From assembly GCA_910591455.2 (NCBI GenBank), contig OU342809.1, positions 26,479,056 through 26,543,055 on the forward strand: a DNA stretch of 64,000 nt. Direction: 5' to 3'. The stretch is from Pholis gunnellus. Lineage: Eukaryota > Chordata > Actinopteri > Perciformes > Pholidae. Made by a program: the position numbers and the translations under genes. This document shows positions 1 through 35,153 of this stretch, in pieces. A model generated the notes under the pieces. The model did no database searches and was not told the origin of the DNA. It worked only from the letters and a program-made list of their open reading frames with translations. The stretch's first letter is position 1, and each line of letters begins with the position of its first letter.

Positions 1-469
1 AGATATGTCAAATGACTGCGGTGCGGGATGTATATGTGCTCGGCCGTAAAGTCAGGACAGATTATCTGAAGGTTGGTGGAAGCTGAAGAATGTTTGTGTT
101 TGAGCGAGAGGGCTGTAGTTTGAGTTAAAGGGGCGATCCTAAAATAACTAGATGGCCTTGTGAAAGTATGCGGCGGCGATGTGAGGGAACAGCAGACGAG
201 CTGCAGGAAATGATGGATGTGTGGGACTGACTGTGAGCACATGTGACCCAGGTGTGAGATGGAGTGGTTCTATTTGTCCGCTTTTTCTGTTTTGCATTAA
301 AGCCACTCACAGAGATCGACAGTTCTTGGATATTGAATTACTTTAGCACTCTGTGCCTTATTTGGCATACTGAGGCACTACAGAGCAGTTTAACGTTTTT
401 ATATTACGTCAAAATACTGTGTAGGTTTCAGTAACATTTGCATTTTAGGTTAGCCGTAGTCTGTCATGA

Positions 470-1147
470 CTATTTAGAGTTCCTCTCCTTTTATGTGGGC
501 AGATTCTTGTCCAATGACCTTCTTTTCCACATATGTAGCATGTATCTTTACTTGCGGGTCTTTCACACCCCCCTTGCTGAAGTCCTCTTCCACTGTACTG
601 TGGAGGTGGTCGGTTGTACACCACTGTAGGGGGCGGGACTGCTGGATATGGGGTCGGGGGTGCTGCTAGATGTTGAGGCCGTTGAGAGGCCTGAGCCTTT
701 CTTTGCCTGTTTCCTTTGATTTGCTTCTCTATCGGCCTCCGCTATTTTAATTTTCAGCCGCCGCTGCATGAGTTTAGTCAGATCTTCCTCTCCGTTACTC
801 CATCTTTTCCCCTCTTCTTTACTCTCTCTATGTCTTTCCTCTATCTGCAGTCGTAGATTTTTTCTGGCGCGTTCTTGTTTTCTTAATTCTTCTCCCTCTT
901 TCTGTCTATTCCTTTCATACTCTCTCTCTTCCTACTCCACTATACTCAGCACGTCCGATAATGTCATTGTTTGTCTGTAGACACCATTGTTGTGCCTTGT
1001 GGTCTCTCTTTCTTCTTTTCTCTCTTTGCTCTGTCTATACACCTCCTTTTTCTCTCTCAGCACTTCCTGTCTTTGTCTTTCCAACACCCCTGCGGCCGAA
1101 GTTGATGTAAACATTATGCAGCCTAGGAGCGTTCCCTTACCTCTCAA
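470..1147 (-). pseudogene. Broken gag-like remnant with CCHC zinc knuckle
   Basis: On the minus strand, about 1147 down to 570, charged Glu/Arg/Lys-rich heptad-like sequence suggests a coiled coil in the C-terminal half of gag. It is followed at about 565-490 by a nucleocapsid knuckle of pattern C-X2-C-X4-H-X4-C (CYICGKEGHWTRIC). The coiled-coil part is split over at least two frames with stop codons, so no intact product is predicted. No protease or polymerase motif could be read between here and base 1. Confidence 0.6.
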
Positions 1148-1199
1148 CTATCTCTATCCTATGGATCTCCTATTCTGACTGTAGCCCTGACTGAGTGAA

Positions 1200-1640
1200 A
1201 AATCAAGTTTTTTCTAAAAATTAAAAAATTATGAAAATTAAAATTCTGAATTAAAATATAAAATAAAAAATTACAACTGCTGGAATCAAAGTCTAAATCA
1301 ACTATGCAAGTTGAAATATTGAATCAAAGTTAACAATTGTAGGATAAAATTTAATTAAAACTGAAAGTTAAACTATTGGTTTAAAACTAAACGTACCATC
1401 TGAAGTTAAATTATTGAATTGAAACTAATTACCAATCGTACAAGTACATGTAAAATTATCTACGGTAGTCTAAAATGCTGTGTTGATACTAAGCAACAAT
1501 TGAAGTCACTATGCAAGTTAAAAGATTATAGAGTCAAAAACAATGAATATTATAAGTTTGTCATCAAAAACTTACTTTTGTAATTGATCTACCAATCTAC
1601 TGGGTGGTGTATTTTATTTAACTATTTTGCAGTTCTAAAC
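1200..1640. repeat. AT-rich low-complexity block inside the retroelement
   Basis: Repeated short words around AATTAAAAT and GTTAAA(A/T)TATTGAA give a strongly A+T-rich tract between the gag remnant and the leader. It has no coding capacity and interrupts the element. Confidence 0.45.
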
Positions 1641-2723
1641 AGATTTCATCTCTAGGTTTTCTGGGTAATGGAGTTTTCTGTAACCATCATGCAATTACTC
1701 ATCCAAACCGCTAGTTGTGCAGAGTTCTCTTCTTCTATGGTTTTTCAACCGGATGTTACCGGAAACAGCTTGTAGCTAATGCTAGCAGCTACCTCGCTTC
1801 GTCTTCTAACGAAACAAGCTAAGCTAACTGGCGAAAACGTTACACAAAGCACCATAGTTTGAACTCAATAACGTGCCGAATTCACACACATATTTCTGCT
1901 AGACCGTGCTTTGACTTCTCCATATGCACCAGTTATTTTATAATCTCCTCGTTTATCTAAATATCTATAGTAAGCACCGGAGCAGGCCTTTAGCTCCCGG
2001 CTTCAAACAATTCATTCACACCGTACGTTACCCTTTCTTACAACACAACTTTCAACAACACTACAACATTTATCACAAAATACAGCCGTTACAAAACAAT
2101 ATTATGTACAATTCGCCCCATTCATTACCTATTACCAACCCCAAGATCAGATTCCCCAGAACTCAGTCATTATAGCGCTTTCAAGCGGCTAGCCTCCGTC
2201 CAGAGTGCTAGCCCTCTGGCGAACTGTTCGTTTCGGCTTCTTAAGCTCGTATTCAATTTGTACCCTCCGGTTAGAGTCGTCGTTTCACCGAAGTTCACTC
2301 GACACTCAGAGCCGCTTAAGCCACTCTATTAGCCCGTAGCTATATTAGCTTCTTCAAAGCTTGCGTTCTCTTGACGCTCCGTTCTCTTGACGGACCGTAC
2401 TCTTGACGGACCTCACCGGTAGGATTTCGCAACAATATTTAGAGCCCGAAGCTCATAGCGTTAACAACACTAGTTAAATAAGTATTTCAGATTGCAAATG
2501 CACCTCATACAGTATTACAGTCACTCTAAATTTCTACTTTACCGGCTTGCGTTCCTCCTCGTGTCCAGCATTCAGGAGACATCAATCGCGGGACACTTTC
2601 GCCTAAGTTTCCTAGTCTACCTATGCAGATTTTTATTAAAACGGCTCTGCGTACCTTTAGTTCGTGCGCACTTCGAAAGTGTCCACCGATCCACGTCTCT
2701 TCAGCCTTCTCAGAGTCCTAAAT

Positions 2724-2741
2724 ATCACGTCGGGGTCACCA
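2724..2741 (-). other. Primer-binding site for tRNA-Trp
   Basis: The minus strand reads TGGTGACCCCGACGTGAT, which is complementary over all 18 bases to the 3' end of animal tRNA-Trp including its CCA tail. It lies 3 bases inside the LTR end, where reverse transcription of an LTR element is primed. Trp priming is also known from avian alpha-retroviruses. Here it identifies the direction and the 5' LTR of the element. Confidence 0.85.
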
Positions 2742-2744
2742 AAT

Positions 2745-3711
2745 TGTTGAGGCTGAAGCTTCTGGAGGAATCGCAAGGCCGTTGCTGAGTTTACTTCTTT
2801 CTGCGCAGGCGCATCATAAAGTAACTCGATCCGGTCCAAATTCAAAACAGTATTTAATTAAACAATGACGACTGTAAACTGATGATGACAATTACAATCT
2901 ATAATACACTATCGATAGTATGCATCTCGAGAGCAGAGACCACGTGCAACTCCCCTCACAGGCCCGACCAAGTCGGGTCCTGCAAAGCGAACTACCATGG
3001 CCTGGCGCACGTCCTCGCAAACAGTCCTTTTATGTCCTTCGATGGTCGGAAAGTGTCCGAAATCTGTCGTAAAACACAAAGGCCGTCTTCTGGGGTCAGT
3101 GATTGGCTTCCAATCGCTCTGACGCCTCCTTCATCGATCCACTGCTCATCTCAATGGCTGGACCCCTTGTGACATCACCTCTGACATCACCTCTGACCTG
3201 CCCTCTGTCCTGCGGCCGCATGGTGTTACCCAGGAGTCCTCTCTGTTGTTTTATGGCCGTCTGCTTCCCTTCAGTTGTCTCCGGTTCTCCTCCTCCTTTG
3301 TTGGTCATTTGTCCAGCACCTCTGTGTCCCCTTTGATGTCCCCTTTGATGTCTCTGGTCCTCGACCTATTCCCTTATATGGTCGTGAAGAGCCTGTCCTC
3401 TGCATTCCTCACTGACCCTATCTCCCCTGATCTCTCTGCCTCATGGCTCAGAACCCCCTAACCTATGTGACTGTACTTTGGTTCAATACTTCCACTGATT
3501 ATGATTAAGACTCCTACAAGTAAACTTATTGCAAACATATAATATCTTCTATAAGTAAACATCCTATAAACCTATATTACATTCCATAAGTAAATATATT
3601 GTGACTCTTACCATAATTTACATTCTCTTCATTGTGACAATTTTATTCACCACTAGGGGTGCTATAAATTCTACTAAATAATGCTTCTTAATACTGTAAT
3701 TCTCCACAACA
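2745..3711 (-). repeat. 5' LTR of the degraded retroelement
   Basis: The 967-bp segment begins on the minus strand with TGTTG (complement of bases 3707-3711) and ends with CAACA (complement of 2745-2749), the expected short terminal inverted repeat of an LTR. Directly beyond the inner end, after a 3-base spacer, lies a perfect tRNA-Trp primer-binding site. A TATA-like box (CATATAAGGG on the minus strand) lies at about 3371-3380 and would serve the LTR promoter. A direct TGACATCACC duplication is visible at about 3170-3200 on the plus strand. The second LTR copy is not in the window, so age by LTR divergence cannot be judged. Confidence 0.8.
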
Positions 3712-5683
3712 CCAAGCAATGAGGAAGATCTTGGTTGGATAGTATTGAGAATAAATATGAAACAAAATTTAAATCATACCTTCGAAACTACAAACAAATC
3801 TGGTTTGAATTTCAATCAGGCACTGTTACTAAGTTTTGAAGAACACATTTGCACCAATGACCAATAGCAAGCTATCTTACAATGTTGACTATTTTCTATG
3901 TTTTTTGAGAATATTTCAGGCATTTTTCTTGGCAGACATTTCTTGTCATAACTTTCAGTAAAGTATACAAATCAACCATATTTCAGCTCGAATACACCCG
4001 TCTCACACAGACACACAACCCCAGTCTGCCCTGTAAAACAGTACCAGTTCTCTTAAAAGGATACCGACACCATTATACCTCACCGATCATGTGAATGGAA
4101 GCTGTGTGTGTGTGTGTCCCACTGGCTAGCTAATCGCCACTCATTCATATAGAAAGAAACAGAGCATATGGAGACAAACATTACACGGTAAAGTGACAGT
4201 AGTGTGGTTATTAGCAGCAGAGTTAGCAAGTCTATGTGGCCTACAGTCTGGTTCATGGGAGAAACACCAGGGGCGGACTGCCTGGGGAGCCCCAACTAAA
4301 ATGGCCCCAAATAGCTATAGATTTGTTATGATGTTTAGATATGAAAAATATTGAATTATGTTACTATTTTAACTCACTGTACTTTGAAATAACTTACAAA
4401 AGACCCCAAGGCACTTAACAAATATGTTACTTAACCTCTTGAACCCTAGGCCTATTTTTAGCCCTCTGCTTGAAAATTTCATACCCACACTCAAAGGGGC
4501 TTATCTTGCGAACTACAAGGTCTATTTGAATAATTTCAATGGAATTATAACACAAACACTTGTGATAGTTTAATATGTGTACATATCAGTGTATATGTTA
4601 CTGGTAAATGCTGGATGAATGTTACATACAGCTCAAATTGAAAATCTTCAGGTTCACCTGAAAAAAAAAGCACTTTTATTGATTTGAAATGATGCACACG
4701 AAGGCCTATACTCTCCCAAATCATATCACAACACGTCAGCAGTCCTTTTAAAAAAAGATATTGGCTTTGATAGAGTGAAGTATGCCTGAGAAATCAATGC
4801 CGGTGTACAGGTCAGCTGAGGTCAGCCAACGTCAATTCTGATTTTGGAGGGAGCACATATAGCTGTCTTATTGTCTTTTAAATACTATATATCTATATAT
4901 TTCACTTCTTTTATCACTAATAGTGTTCAATCTATCTAATACAGCAGTTTGGCATCATTTTGAGAGCCTGGGCCATATAAAAACCTGTAAAACATGGCTC
5001 ATTTTCATCTGACTTTCAGTTTTACGGGATGCAATTGAACCTCACACAACCTGTGATTGGCCGATTTGCGCATTTCTCACAGATCTGAACCCGGAAGCGT
5101 ATGGGCAGTGTAGTGATACGTTCTTTGAGTTGTTTGACAGAATTTTAAGCCAATAAAATAATTGAAAACTGTGATCCGCCCCCATGGGTCAAACCCATTG
5201 GCCAAAACTGAAATTATTACTCATTCGTCATAGAAGCTCGTAGAGACTCCGTTTTTTTCACAGAACGAGGAGAGAGACTGCTGCGAAATGGCGGCACGGA
5301 TTAATTATTATTTTTTTGCCGATTTTCATCCAGGATACGTCTAAAAGGTACGAAGCGTTTCAATTTTTATGATGATGGGCTGAGTTGATATCTGTGGCAG
5401 ATCAATAGTAACTTTCTAATGGTCTAAAATAGAAGAATTCGGAAGCTATGTTTCGATTCAGTGTGTTGTGCTAGTGCTCCTGGATATGCAGTGTGTGAGT
5501 GAAAGAGCCGTAGATCGCGGCTGGGATCGATAACGGTGAACATTGCTCGCCTTCTCCTGGCGAGAAATAGGTGAAATTGTGGTAGTACTTGTAGTACCTT
5601 GAAGTACTTTGTCTAAATATATGTTTTTGAGTGATTTAAAATAGGTTACATGGTCCATTTTATCAGAATTTCTTCGTCATGTA
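3712..5683. other. Non-coding, repeat-like sequence between retroelement and Tc1 element
   Basis: No convincing exon on either strand. The text around 4270-4310 (GGGGCGGACTGCCTGGGGAG) and the block starting at the TTAACC near 4433 look like ends of DNA transposons, but the partner ends and target duplications were not found, so they are not annotated separately. Confidence 0.4.
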
Positions 5684-6210
5684 CACTACCGTTCAAAAGT
5701 TTGGGGTCACTTAGAAATGTCCTTATTTCTCAAAGAAAAGCACTGTTTCTTTCAATGAAGATAACATTAAATTAATCAGAAATACACTCTATACATTGTT
5801 AATGTGGTTAATGACTATTCTAGGTGGAAACATCTGGTTTTTAATGAAATATCTACATAGGTGTATAGAGGCCCATTTCCAGCAACTATCACTCCAGTGT
5901 TCTAATCGCCTTAGAAGACTAATTGATGATTAGAAAACCCTTGTGCAAATATGTTAGCACAGCTGAAAACAGTTCTGCTGGTGAGAGAAGCTATAAAACT
6001 GGCCTTCCTTTGAGCTAGTTGAGTATCTGGAGCATCACATTTGTGGGTTGGATTATACTCTCAACATGGCTAGAAAAAGAGAACTTTCATGTGAAACTCG
6101 CCAGTCTATTCTTGTTCTTAGAAATGAAGCTATTCCATGCGAGAAATTGCGAAGAAACTGAAAATTGACACGAAATTGTCTGGATGACCCCAAACTTTTG
6201 AACGGTAGTG
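5684..6210 (+). mobile_element. Internally deleted Tc1/mariner-type transposon
   Basis: The segment opens with CACTACCGTTCAAAAGTTTG and closes with its inverse complement (CAAACTTTTGAACGGTAGTG), the terminal inverted repeat of a widespread fish Tc1 family. A TA precedes the left end (5682-5683). The right-hand TA is mutated to TG. The 5' untranslated part is nearly complete but the transposase is cut after its first helix-turn-helix codons and joined straight to the right repeat, so the copy is non-autonomous. Confidence 0.9.
6066..6175 (+). pseudogene. 5' stump of Tc1 transposase
   Basis: The ATG at 6066 opens a frame reading MARKRELSCETRQSILVLRN, the DNA-binding start of Tc1-like transposases. 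Soon afterwards one base is missing relative to the family, the frame shifts and reaches a stop, and about a kilobase of catalytic domain (DDE) is deleted. No function is possible. Confidence 0.8.
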
Positions 6211-7819
6211 TGTGTTTTTTAAATATTTTAAAATATCATTTCATTCATTCTCAGAAGTGATTTGTACTACATGTGTGTACTCTTCGCCCCCTCCTAAGGG
6301 GGCTCTCGTAGGTAGGAGGTTACTGGATATTAATTACTGTGTACTTCTACTTCAGAGAAATTATTAGTTTTACTATTAATAGTTTTATTATTAATGGTAA
6401 ACAGTTTTACTTCATAAAAAGAAGTTTTGAGTAGCCTTCTTCTTCTACCTATACCAATATCAACATTCCCAGTAAGAGAAAGGGTGAAAAGTAAAGCAAG
6501 ATGGCATTCGTCTGGAGCCGACCAATCACAAAATCTAGTTTTGGATCAGAAACAACAGTGAAATACACTTCATAAGGGTATTAATTCCCAAATAAGCATA
6601 TAAGTCACTTGGTTTGACATAACCAGCGTGGTTATAAAGTAGACTGTGGATTTAATGAGTGGTGGTGCTTTGCAGGAAGGAAAGGTCATAAGTTGATATG
6701 GTAAAAACACAATTTCAATTGCGATGGCAGAGTGGCGCGCTGTTCCTGTAGGTTATCCACCCGTGCTCGTCGACTCCAGCAAAGTGAAGAAACGTTGGGT
6801 TCTATCGTATTAGTGTAGTGTTAGCAGGCTACATCCAGCATCCAGCAGCAAAAGGGAACTGCGGTCAATGAGCCGCTGCGGAGCGCTGAAGCCCCACCCC
6901 CGCTGCTGCAAAGTGCGCCTGCAGCTTGTTTAGTCAGAGTTAATTAATAGTGAACGTGACTACATTGGACCAAATTCGAAACGGCACTCCATTGGGACCC
7001 CAGCAAAACACCCACTAAACATGAAGTCGATGGGATGAGCGGTTCTTGAGTTATGTGAAGGACACACAGATGTATAGTTGGATATGGAATATGATGCAAA
7101 AATCTGACCATGTAGCATAATCTTGTTAAATATGATGTATGGAATATGAGTGAAGTACAAGGTGAAAGATAATAATATAAAGTAACATAATATAAAGTAT
7201 ACTACAGCAATATAACGGTATCAAATACTATATAATAGAATAGTATGATAGTATGGGTATAATATAGATCAAATTTGTAGAAAAGACACAAAATTGGTTC
7301 ATACAAATTCAAATGAAGTGTCTGATGGTCAAAATGCCCCCCCTCCCACACACACACACACACTTAATACGTTAAGCGTCCTTACCCATGCAAGCAGCAG
7401 ATATTGGTATCTCTGAATCTCCCAGCAGGCTGTGTGGGTGCACTTAACAGCGCCACGATGTATCCTCAGTGCCCTGAGTGGGAGAGGATAGTGTCTCTTA
7501 ATGAAACATGGAGGCCAGCGTGTGTGGGCACGTCGCCATTATTGTTAATTCAATAACTCCAGTGACAACTGTACATGTTTAAGACTTTACTTAAAACAAC
7601 AATGGCTATACGTCTTCCGTTCCTCTAGAACTAAAAGTGTTACACACATGCGCACTGGTTAACTCAGTACTTAACAGTTATTGCACTGTATTCTGAGTTG
7701 TATTCACAAAAATGTTGAATCCGCAAAAATGCAGAAAGAAACTCAGATTCCAATGTAAGGAATAGGTTGTGATTCAGATCGGTAGTGTACCAAACGGTGT
7801 GAATGTTGGTTTGTTTCAG
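6211..7819. other. Septin-7 intron, 3' part
   Basis: Intron sequence that ends in the acceptor TTGTTTCAG at 7811-7819. A short (CA)n run lies at 7350-7363. No exon encoding the septin P-loop (GxxxxGKS) could be found on either strand between 1 and 7819, so the preceding exons must be further left. Confidence 0.55.
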
Positions 7820-30777
<22,958 letters not shown>

Positions 30778-31879
30778 AGAGCTGATCCTTCAGTTTTACA
30801 CAAACTCAATATTTTTCTTCATCCCCCTCTGAAGTTCACATGTACTGTGGCCCTTCCGAAACATACACGCAAACATATAGAACATTCGCATTCCTCCATG
30901 TTACATCTAACAAGCACCACGTTGTGACACAGACGCCATTTCCACACATACACACACGCATGCAAATGCCCACAAACAGCCCACGTGCTTGTCTCTCAGC
31001 AGGGTCGTACCGTATCCGTACCGTATCCGTTGAAACCTTTTTCATTTCCAAGGGGAACGCATGTTTTAGTGAAATTCTATTTTCCTATATTTCTGACAAA
31101 GAGGAGAAGCTGGAGTTCCTCTGAGCTACTGTACGGAGGTAACACGTGGCAGGGACCATGCATAGCCATTTGTACACATGTAGTCGTGTGTTCTCTAGAT
31201 ATATTCCATAGATCTGCAGGTAGGCGTACCATCCTCTCTCCTCCACGCTCTTTCTTTTAATGTTTTCAAAAGGTGTGTACACGGTAAAACACTCATAAAA
31301 TCATAAAGACCTCATAGAGAAGGGAGAGTGTATGTGAATTTAGGTAACTGAATCAGGTGGCAGCAGAGGAGGGAGAAGTCAAGTGGGATTAAGGCCCGGG
31401 CACGGCAAGATCACTGTAAAGCTAACCGCTAACCGGTAGCTAACCGCCAACATGCTAGCGCTATTTAGTACTTCTATTTTTTCAGCACTGGGCCATTTAC
31501 TCCCCAGAACTTATTGTTCTATTGTTTTTTTAAATGTATATGTACTTTTAATTCCTCTCTCATAACTGTCTACAAACCATTCCTCTTTTGTGGAACAGTC
31601 TGACAGAGGAGGTTAATTAAAAACAGACAGTGTAACACAACTAATAATAATCCTCTATTTTGGACTTCTCTTTTCCCTCAAAGGTCAGCTTGTTAATGGT
31701 CAACAGTACAAATTCACTCTTTTAAAGTTCACCAAACTTGATGTAAAAAATATTCCCATGTAAGCCTTTACCTTGTCGAAATGTTGCCATTTTAGATTAT
31801 TGCGTTTGAAATGTTGCCGTGACCGGGCCTTTAGGCAGGATTTACGGTGGTGCGTGTACGAGCAGGTGTGCTTTCTTAA

Positions 31880-32337
31880 AGGGCCAGTGTGTAGCAGTCA
31901 GGTGGATCTATCAGCAGAAACCTGAAACTAAGAGTCGTTTTTTGTTAGCTCAGAATGAGCCCTTCATATCTACATAGGGAGCAGATCCTCTTTACGGAGT
32001 CCGCCATGTTGCTCCGCCATGTTTCTACAGTAGCCCAGAACGGACGAACCAAACACTGGCTCGAGAGAGAGCCTTTTATGTTTTTACGGTAAAAGCCACC
32101 ATAGTTCTGTGATACGCTTGAAACTGAGGTAAAGTGAGCCGCAGAATCAAAACCGAGGTGCGACCTGTTGCCGTCTGACTTACATTGCTCCTGAAGTCAC
32201 CTCCGAGCGAGGCAAACGGTGTTCACTCAGCGGCTCAAGTACTATCTTGGAAAGGGAGGGGTGAGAGGAGGGGTATTCAGTTGGTTGCAATCTGCAACCA
32301 CACCCCTAGATATCACCAAATCCTACACACTGTCCCT
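31880..32337. mobile_element. TTAA-flanked miniature transposon, copy 2
   Basis: Starts AGGGCCAGTGTGTAG and ends CTACACACTGTCCCT, inverted repeats with one mismatch over the outer 15 bases, bordered by TTAA on both sides (31876-31879, 32338-32341). Internal similarity to copy 1 at 14492-14830 and to a fragment at 52730-52775. Probably lies inside the septin-7 3'UTR. Confidence 0.8.
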
Positions 32338-33517
32338 TTAAATGCTGTGTTTGAGGTCAGAGAGGCTGACTGATCTGAGGGAGATTTGTGTGTGTGTGTG
32401 TGTGTGTATTTCCTATTTAAATAGAAGACATTATGCAAAAGCTTCATCGGTGTCTACCACGTTACAGGTCACAGTGATTACAAAGATGTTTTATATTGTG
32501 ATTTAAGTGATGGATGTCGTCATCGATCTGAACCCTGATGTCCAGCTTTTTTGTGATCAATTTCCCTCAGTGTGAAAGGGACAATTCATCAAAAAGCTGA
32601 AATATTCCTGTGACCCTTCCTCTCTCCCTGGACTCCACAGGAAGACAACAATTTGGAGAAGTTTGCCAATTCTGCCATAGCTTCGTCTCCGACTTCACTT
32701 AGATAGAATATTCGATAGAACCGCTTCCTCAAGCACCCAATCATTACCACTCTCTTACAGAAGTCAATTCAGAATCAGAAGGCAGTGTGCTGCGACACAT
32801 TGGAAAGTTTAATATACCTTTCCAAGAGCTCCCATGTTTTATATTCATATGATAATGATGATATTAATAATACTATATGTAAGGTTGAAGAACAGCTCCT
32901 TAAATCCCTTATAGTTTTCTCAAGCGACTTTTAGAGTAATTTGTTATTTTAGTATAGTTTTTCAGATCGCCTGCAAAATTCATGATGCATTTAAAGCGAA
33001 ATGCTAAAGGGAGGAACGTCACACCTGCAGCATTTCAGATATTACCTGTATGGTTTTGTTCATGATGGAAATGCTTACGTTGTGTACATACTGAGGGCTG
33101 CTCAGTGGCCTTTTTCTTTCTTTCTTTCTTTGTTTTTTTCACAATATTATAAACCAGGAATAACAACAGAACTTGTACTCAGAACTATTATGTAAAACTT
33201 GTCTTAAGAAATACACCAATACATTTCCAATACATTTATACACGCACACATATACCGTATACATCTATGCCAATGAGTACACTTTCTCAGGGCCGCTCTG
33301 TTATTATATATTTTCTCTTTTAAGTCCGGAGAAAAGCAAGTTCAAAATAAGTGAATTTTTCTTTGAAATGCTTGTGATCCACTTCCAATAACGCCAAGTT
33401 AAGATAGACATAAGTCTAGGTGGACTTTTTCTTTTTTTTTATATTTTCTTTTTTTTTTATGTGGACACTGTTTACTGCTTCTCTTCTTTGTTCTCTCTCT
33501 AACTGTACATTATTAAT

Positions 33518-33523
33518 ATTAAA
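33518..33523 (+). terminator. Polyadenylation signal ATTAAA, candidate for septin-7
   Basis: ATTAAA preceded by a U-rich tract and TGTACATTATT. It is the best-placed variant signal before the opposite-strand gene. Confidence 0.4.
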
Positions 33524-33540
33524 GTTGACATGGTTATGCT

Positions 33541-35153
33541 TTAAGTCCCAACGTGTTTCTTTTTAACACTCTCATGAAATGAATCGTTTAATATGGAGTC
33601 AAACATTTAGAATCTTCCTGGATGGGGATTTATCAAAACACACATTTGTAAATATGTATCGGTACTGATACGCGATTATCAAAAAGAAAAAATGACACTG
33701 TAAATCTGAATTATGCTTTATGTTGCAGGTTGTATTCTATGTATTTTGTTTATGTAATCTTTGCCCTGTTGACAGCCATGGCCTGAGAGACATTATGTAT
33801 TTTGCTGTCTCTCCATCTCAAGATCACCATGAGGGAATTTCTTTAAATTTGGCAAAAAAGCTGAACTGATTATAAGTTGGTGATCTCACACAAACCCAGT
33901 TTTGGCCATAACTCAAGAATCCCTTTGCTAATTATAACAATTTCACAAAAATGTCTTAGAGGATAAGATTTTGGACAGACATGGCTGACTGGTTGGCGGA
34001 TGCATACAACCGTGTATTTCACTACAGACGTGTATTTTACTCTCACATCCAAACCAACAGATGTGCTCTTATTTCAATTTTGTCTGCACATGCTCTGTGC
34101 AAGTGCACAGCTCCACTGCGTCTCACGGGCGTGACACCACTTGAAGAGTTTTCGTATTTTTCAACAATACGCGTGTTAACGTGAGGGTTGATAAAATGCA
34201 CAGGATATCTGTGTCTCTGGCTGCAGAGCAGTGGCTGAACGTATAGTTCCGTTAGCTCCAAACACACCGTCCAAAGTGATAAGAGTGAGCAAACTGTGTG
34301 GGGGCGGCTAAAGAGTAGCGAATGAGGAGTCAATAAAAGTTGTTTTGAGAACGTATGAGTGACCGCAAACACGAGAGGTTCATTGAGCATGCAGCCATAA
34401 CTGGCCACCCATAATATTATAAAAACAATATGCAGTCTGCTGTAGCAGAATACGATATTAGCCGAGGACAGTTGTTTCAGGCAATGTTAACAGAAGTGAA
34501 AAATACATTGTGTATCTCCCAGTTGAATGAATTCCTCCGTGGCACATGTTACGCCTTTCCACAAAGTTTCGTGATAATCGGGCCGCACAGGGTACCCATT
34601 CCTGCTATCCTGCTGACAAACTACCAAACCAAAAGTATAACCTCCTTTGTGGAGGTAATGAGAATGTGGAGACTGAACCCTGCGGTCAAAGTGCAGAAAA
34701 CCGTGATGAAACGGTAAAGTCTTTCGAGCGGAGATACCAGTTTGCTGAAACATTTGTCACAGCAGTGCGAACACTGAGCTCTCCTTGAAATACATTTGGT
34801 CACTCACTCGGATGAGTCAATGATATTCATACACCTAATAAGGAAATGTAATGTACAAAAGACCGTTTTGACAGTTCCCCTATTTAACCTTGGAAACAGT
34901 ATGTCAAAATAATCTTGAATCAGAACTCTAGAGATAAGTGGTGTGTGATACATGATCAGTGAGGAACATCACATTGGTAAAACAGCAATGACCCTCGTCG
35001 AGAGCGTGAATGAACACTGAACTAAATGAGCTGTGTGTGAACACCAGACCAGTCTTTAGAGAAAAAAACTAGTAGAAAAGCTTGCTAAACAGGTGCTAAT
35101 TTCGAAATTCAGAGCATCAACATAAAAAGATGCCCTCTACGGTGCCTTCCAGG
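33541..35153. other. Intergenic sequence between septin-7 and the chemokine gene
   Basis: A copy of the GGCCATAACTCAAG repeat lies at about 33830-34015, and repeat-like text at 34540-34640 (AAGTTTCGTGATAATCGGGC, CTGCTGACAAACTACCAAAC). No gene was recognised. Confidence 0.5.
33830..34015 (+). repeat. Dispersed repeat, GGCCATAACTCAAG family, further copy
   Basis: Shares TTTTGGCCATAACTCAAG, ATTTTGGACAGACATGG and CTGACTGGTTGGCGGA with 21955-22235. Confidence 0.6.

Larger units (their letters stand above)
1..3711 (-). mobile_element. Degraded LTR retroelement (endogenous-retrovirus or gypsy type), 5' part
   Basis: Reading the minus strand from 3711 downwards there is a full LTR, a primer-binding site, an untranslated leader and a decayed gag region, and the element then leaves the window at base 1. 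The pol part and the second LTR are not present. The gag region is broken: reading frames change several times and an AT-rich block at about 1200-1640 looks like a later insertion or a decayed segment. The family cannot be fixed without the polymerase. The tRNA-Trp primer site and single CCHC knuckle fit a retrovirus-like or gypsy element. It lies upstream of the visible septin-7 exons, probably in an intron of that gene, and is antisense to it. Confidence 0.75.
30778..33540 (+). other. septin7: Probable septin-7 3'UTR
   Basis: No further conserved exon follows until the opposite-strand chemokine gene. The stretch contains U-rich tracts (33430-33465), a Pumilio-type TGTACATA (33083-33090) and an ATTAAA signal at 33518-33523, as expected for a long 3'UTR. 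A TTAA-flanked miniature element (31880-32337) is embedded in it. The end point is inferred from the ATTAAA, not from transcripts. Confidence 0.5.

Noticed and set aside
1..7819. Search for the septin-7 P-loop exon (GESGLGKST type)
   Set aside because: Nothing encoding this motif was found on either strand, so the 5' exons are taken to be outside the window.
34043..34408. 121-codon minus-strand frame near 34.2 kb
   Set aside because: No domain and overlaps repeat-like sequence.
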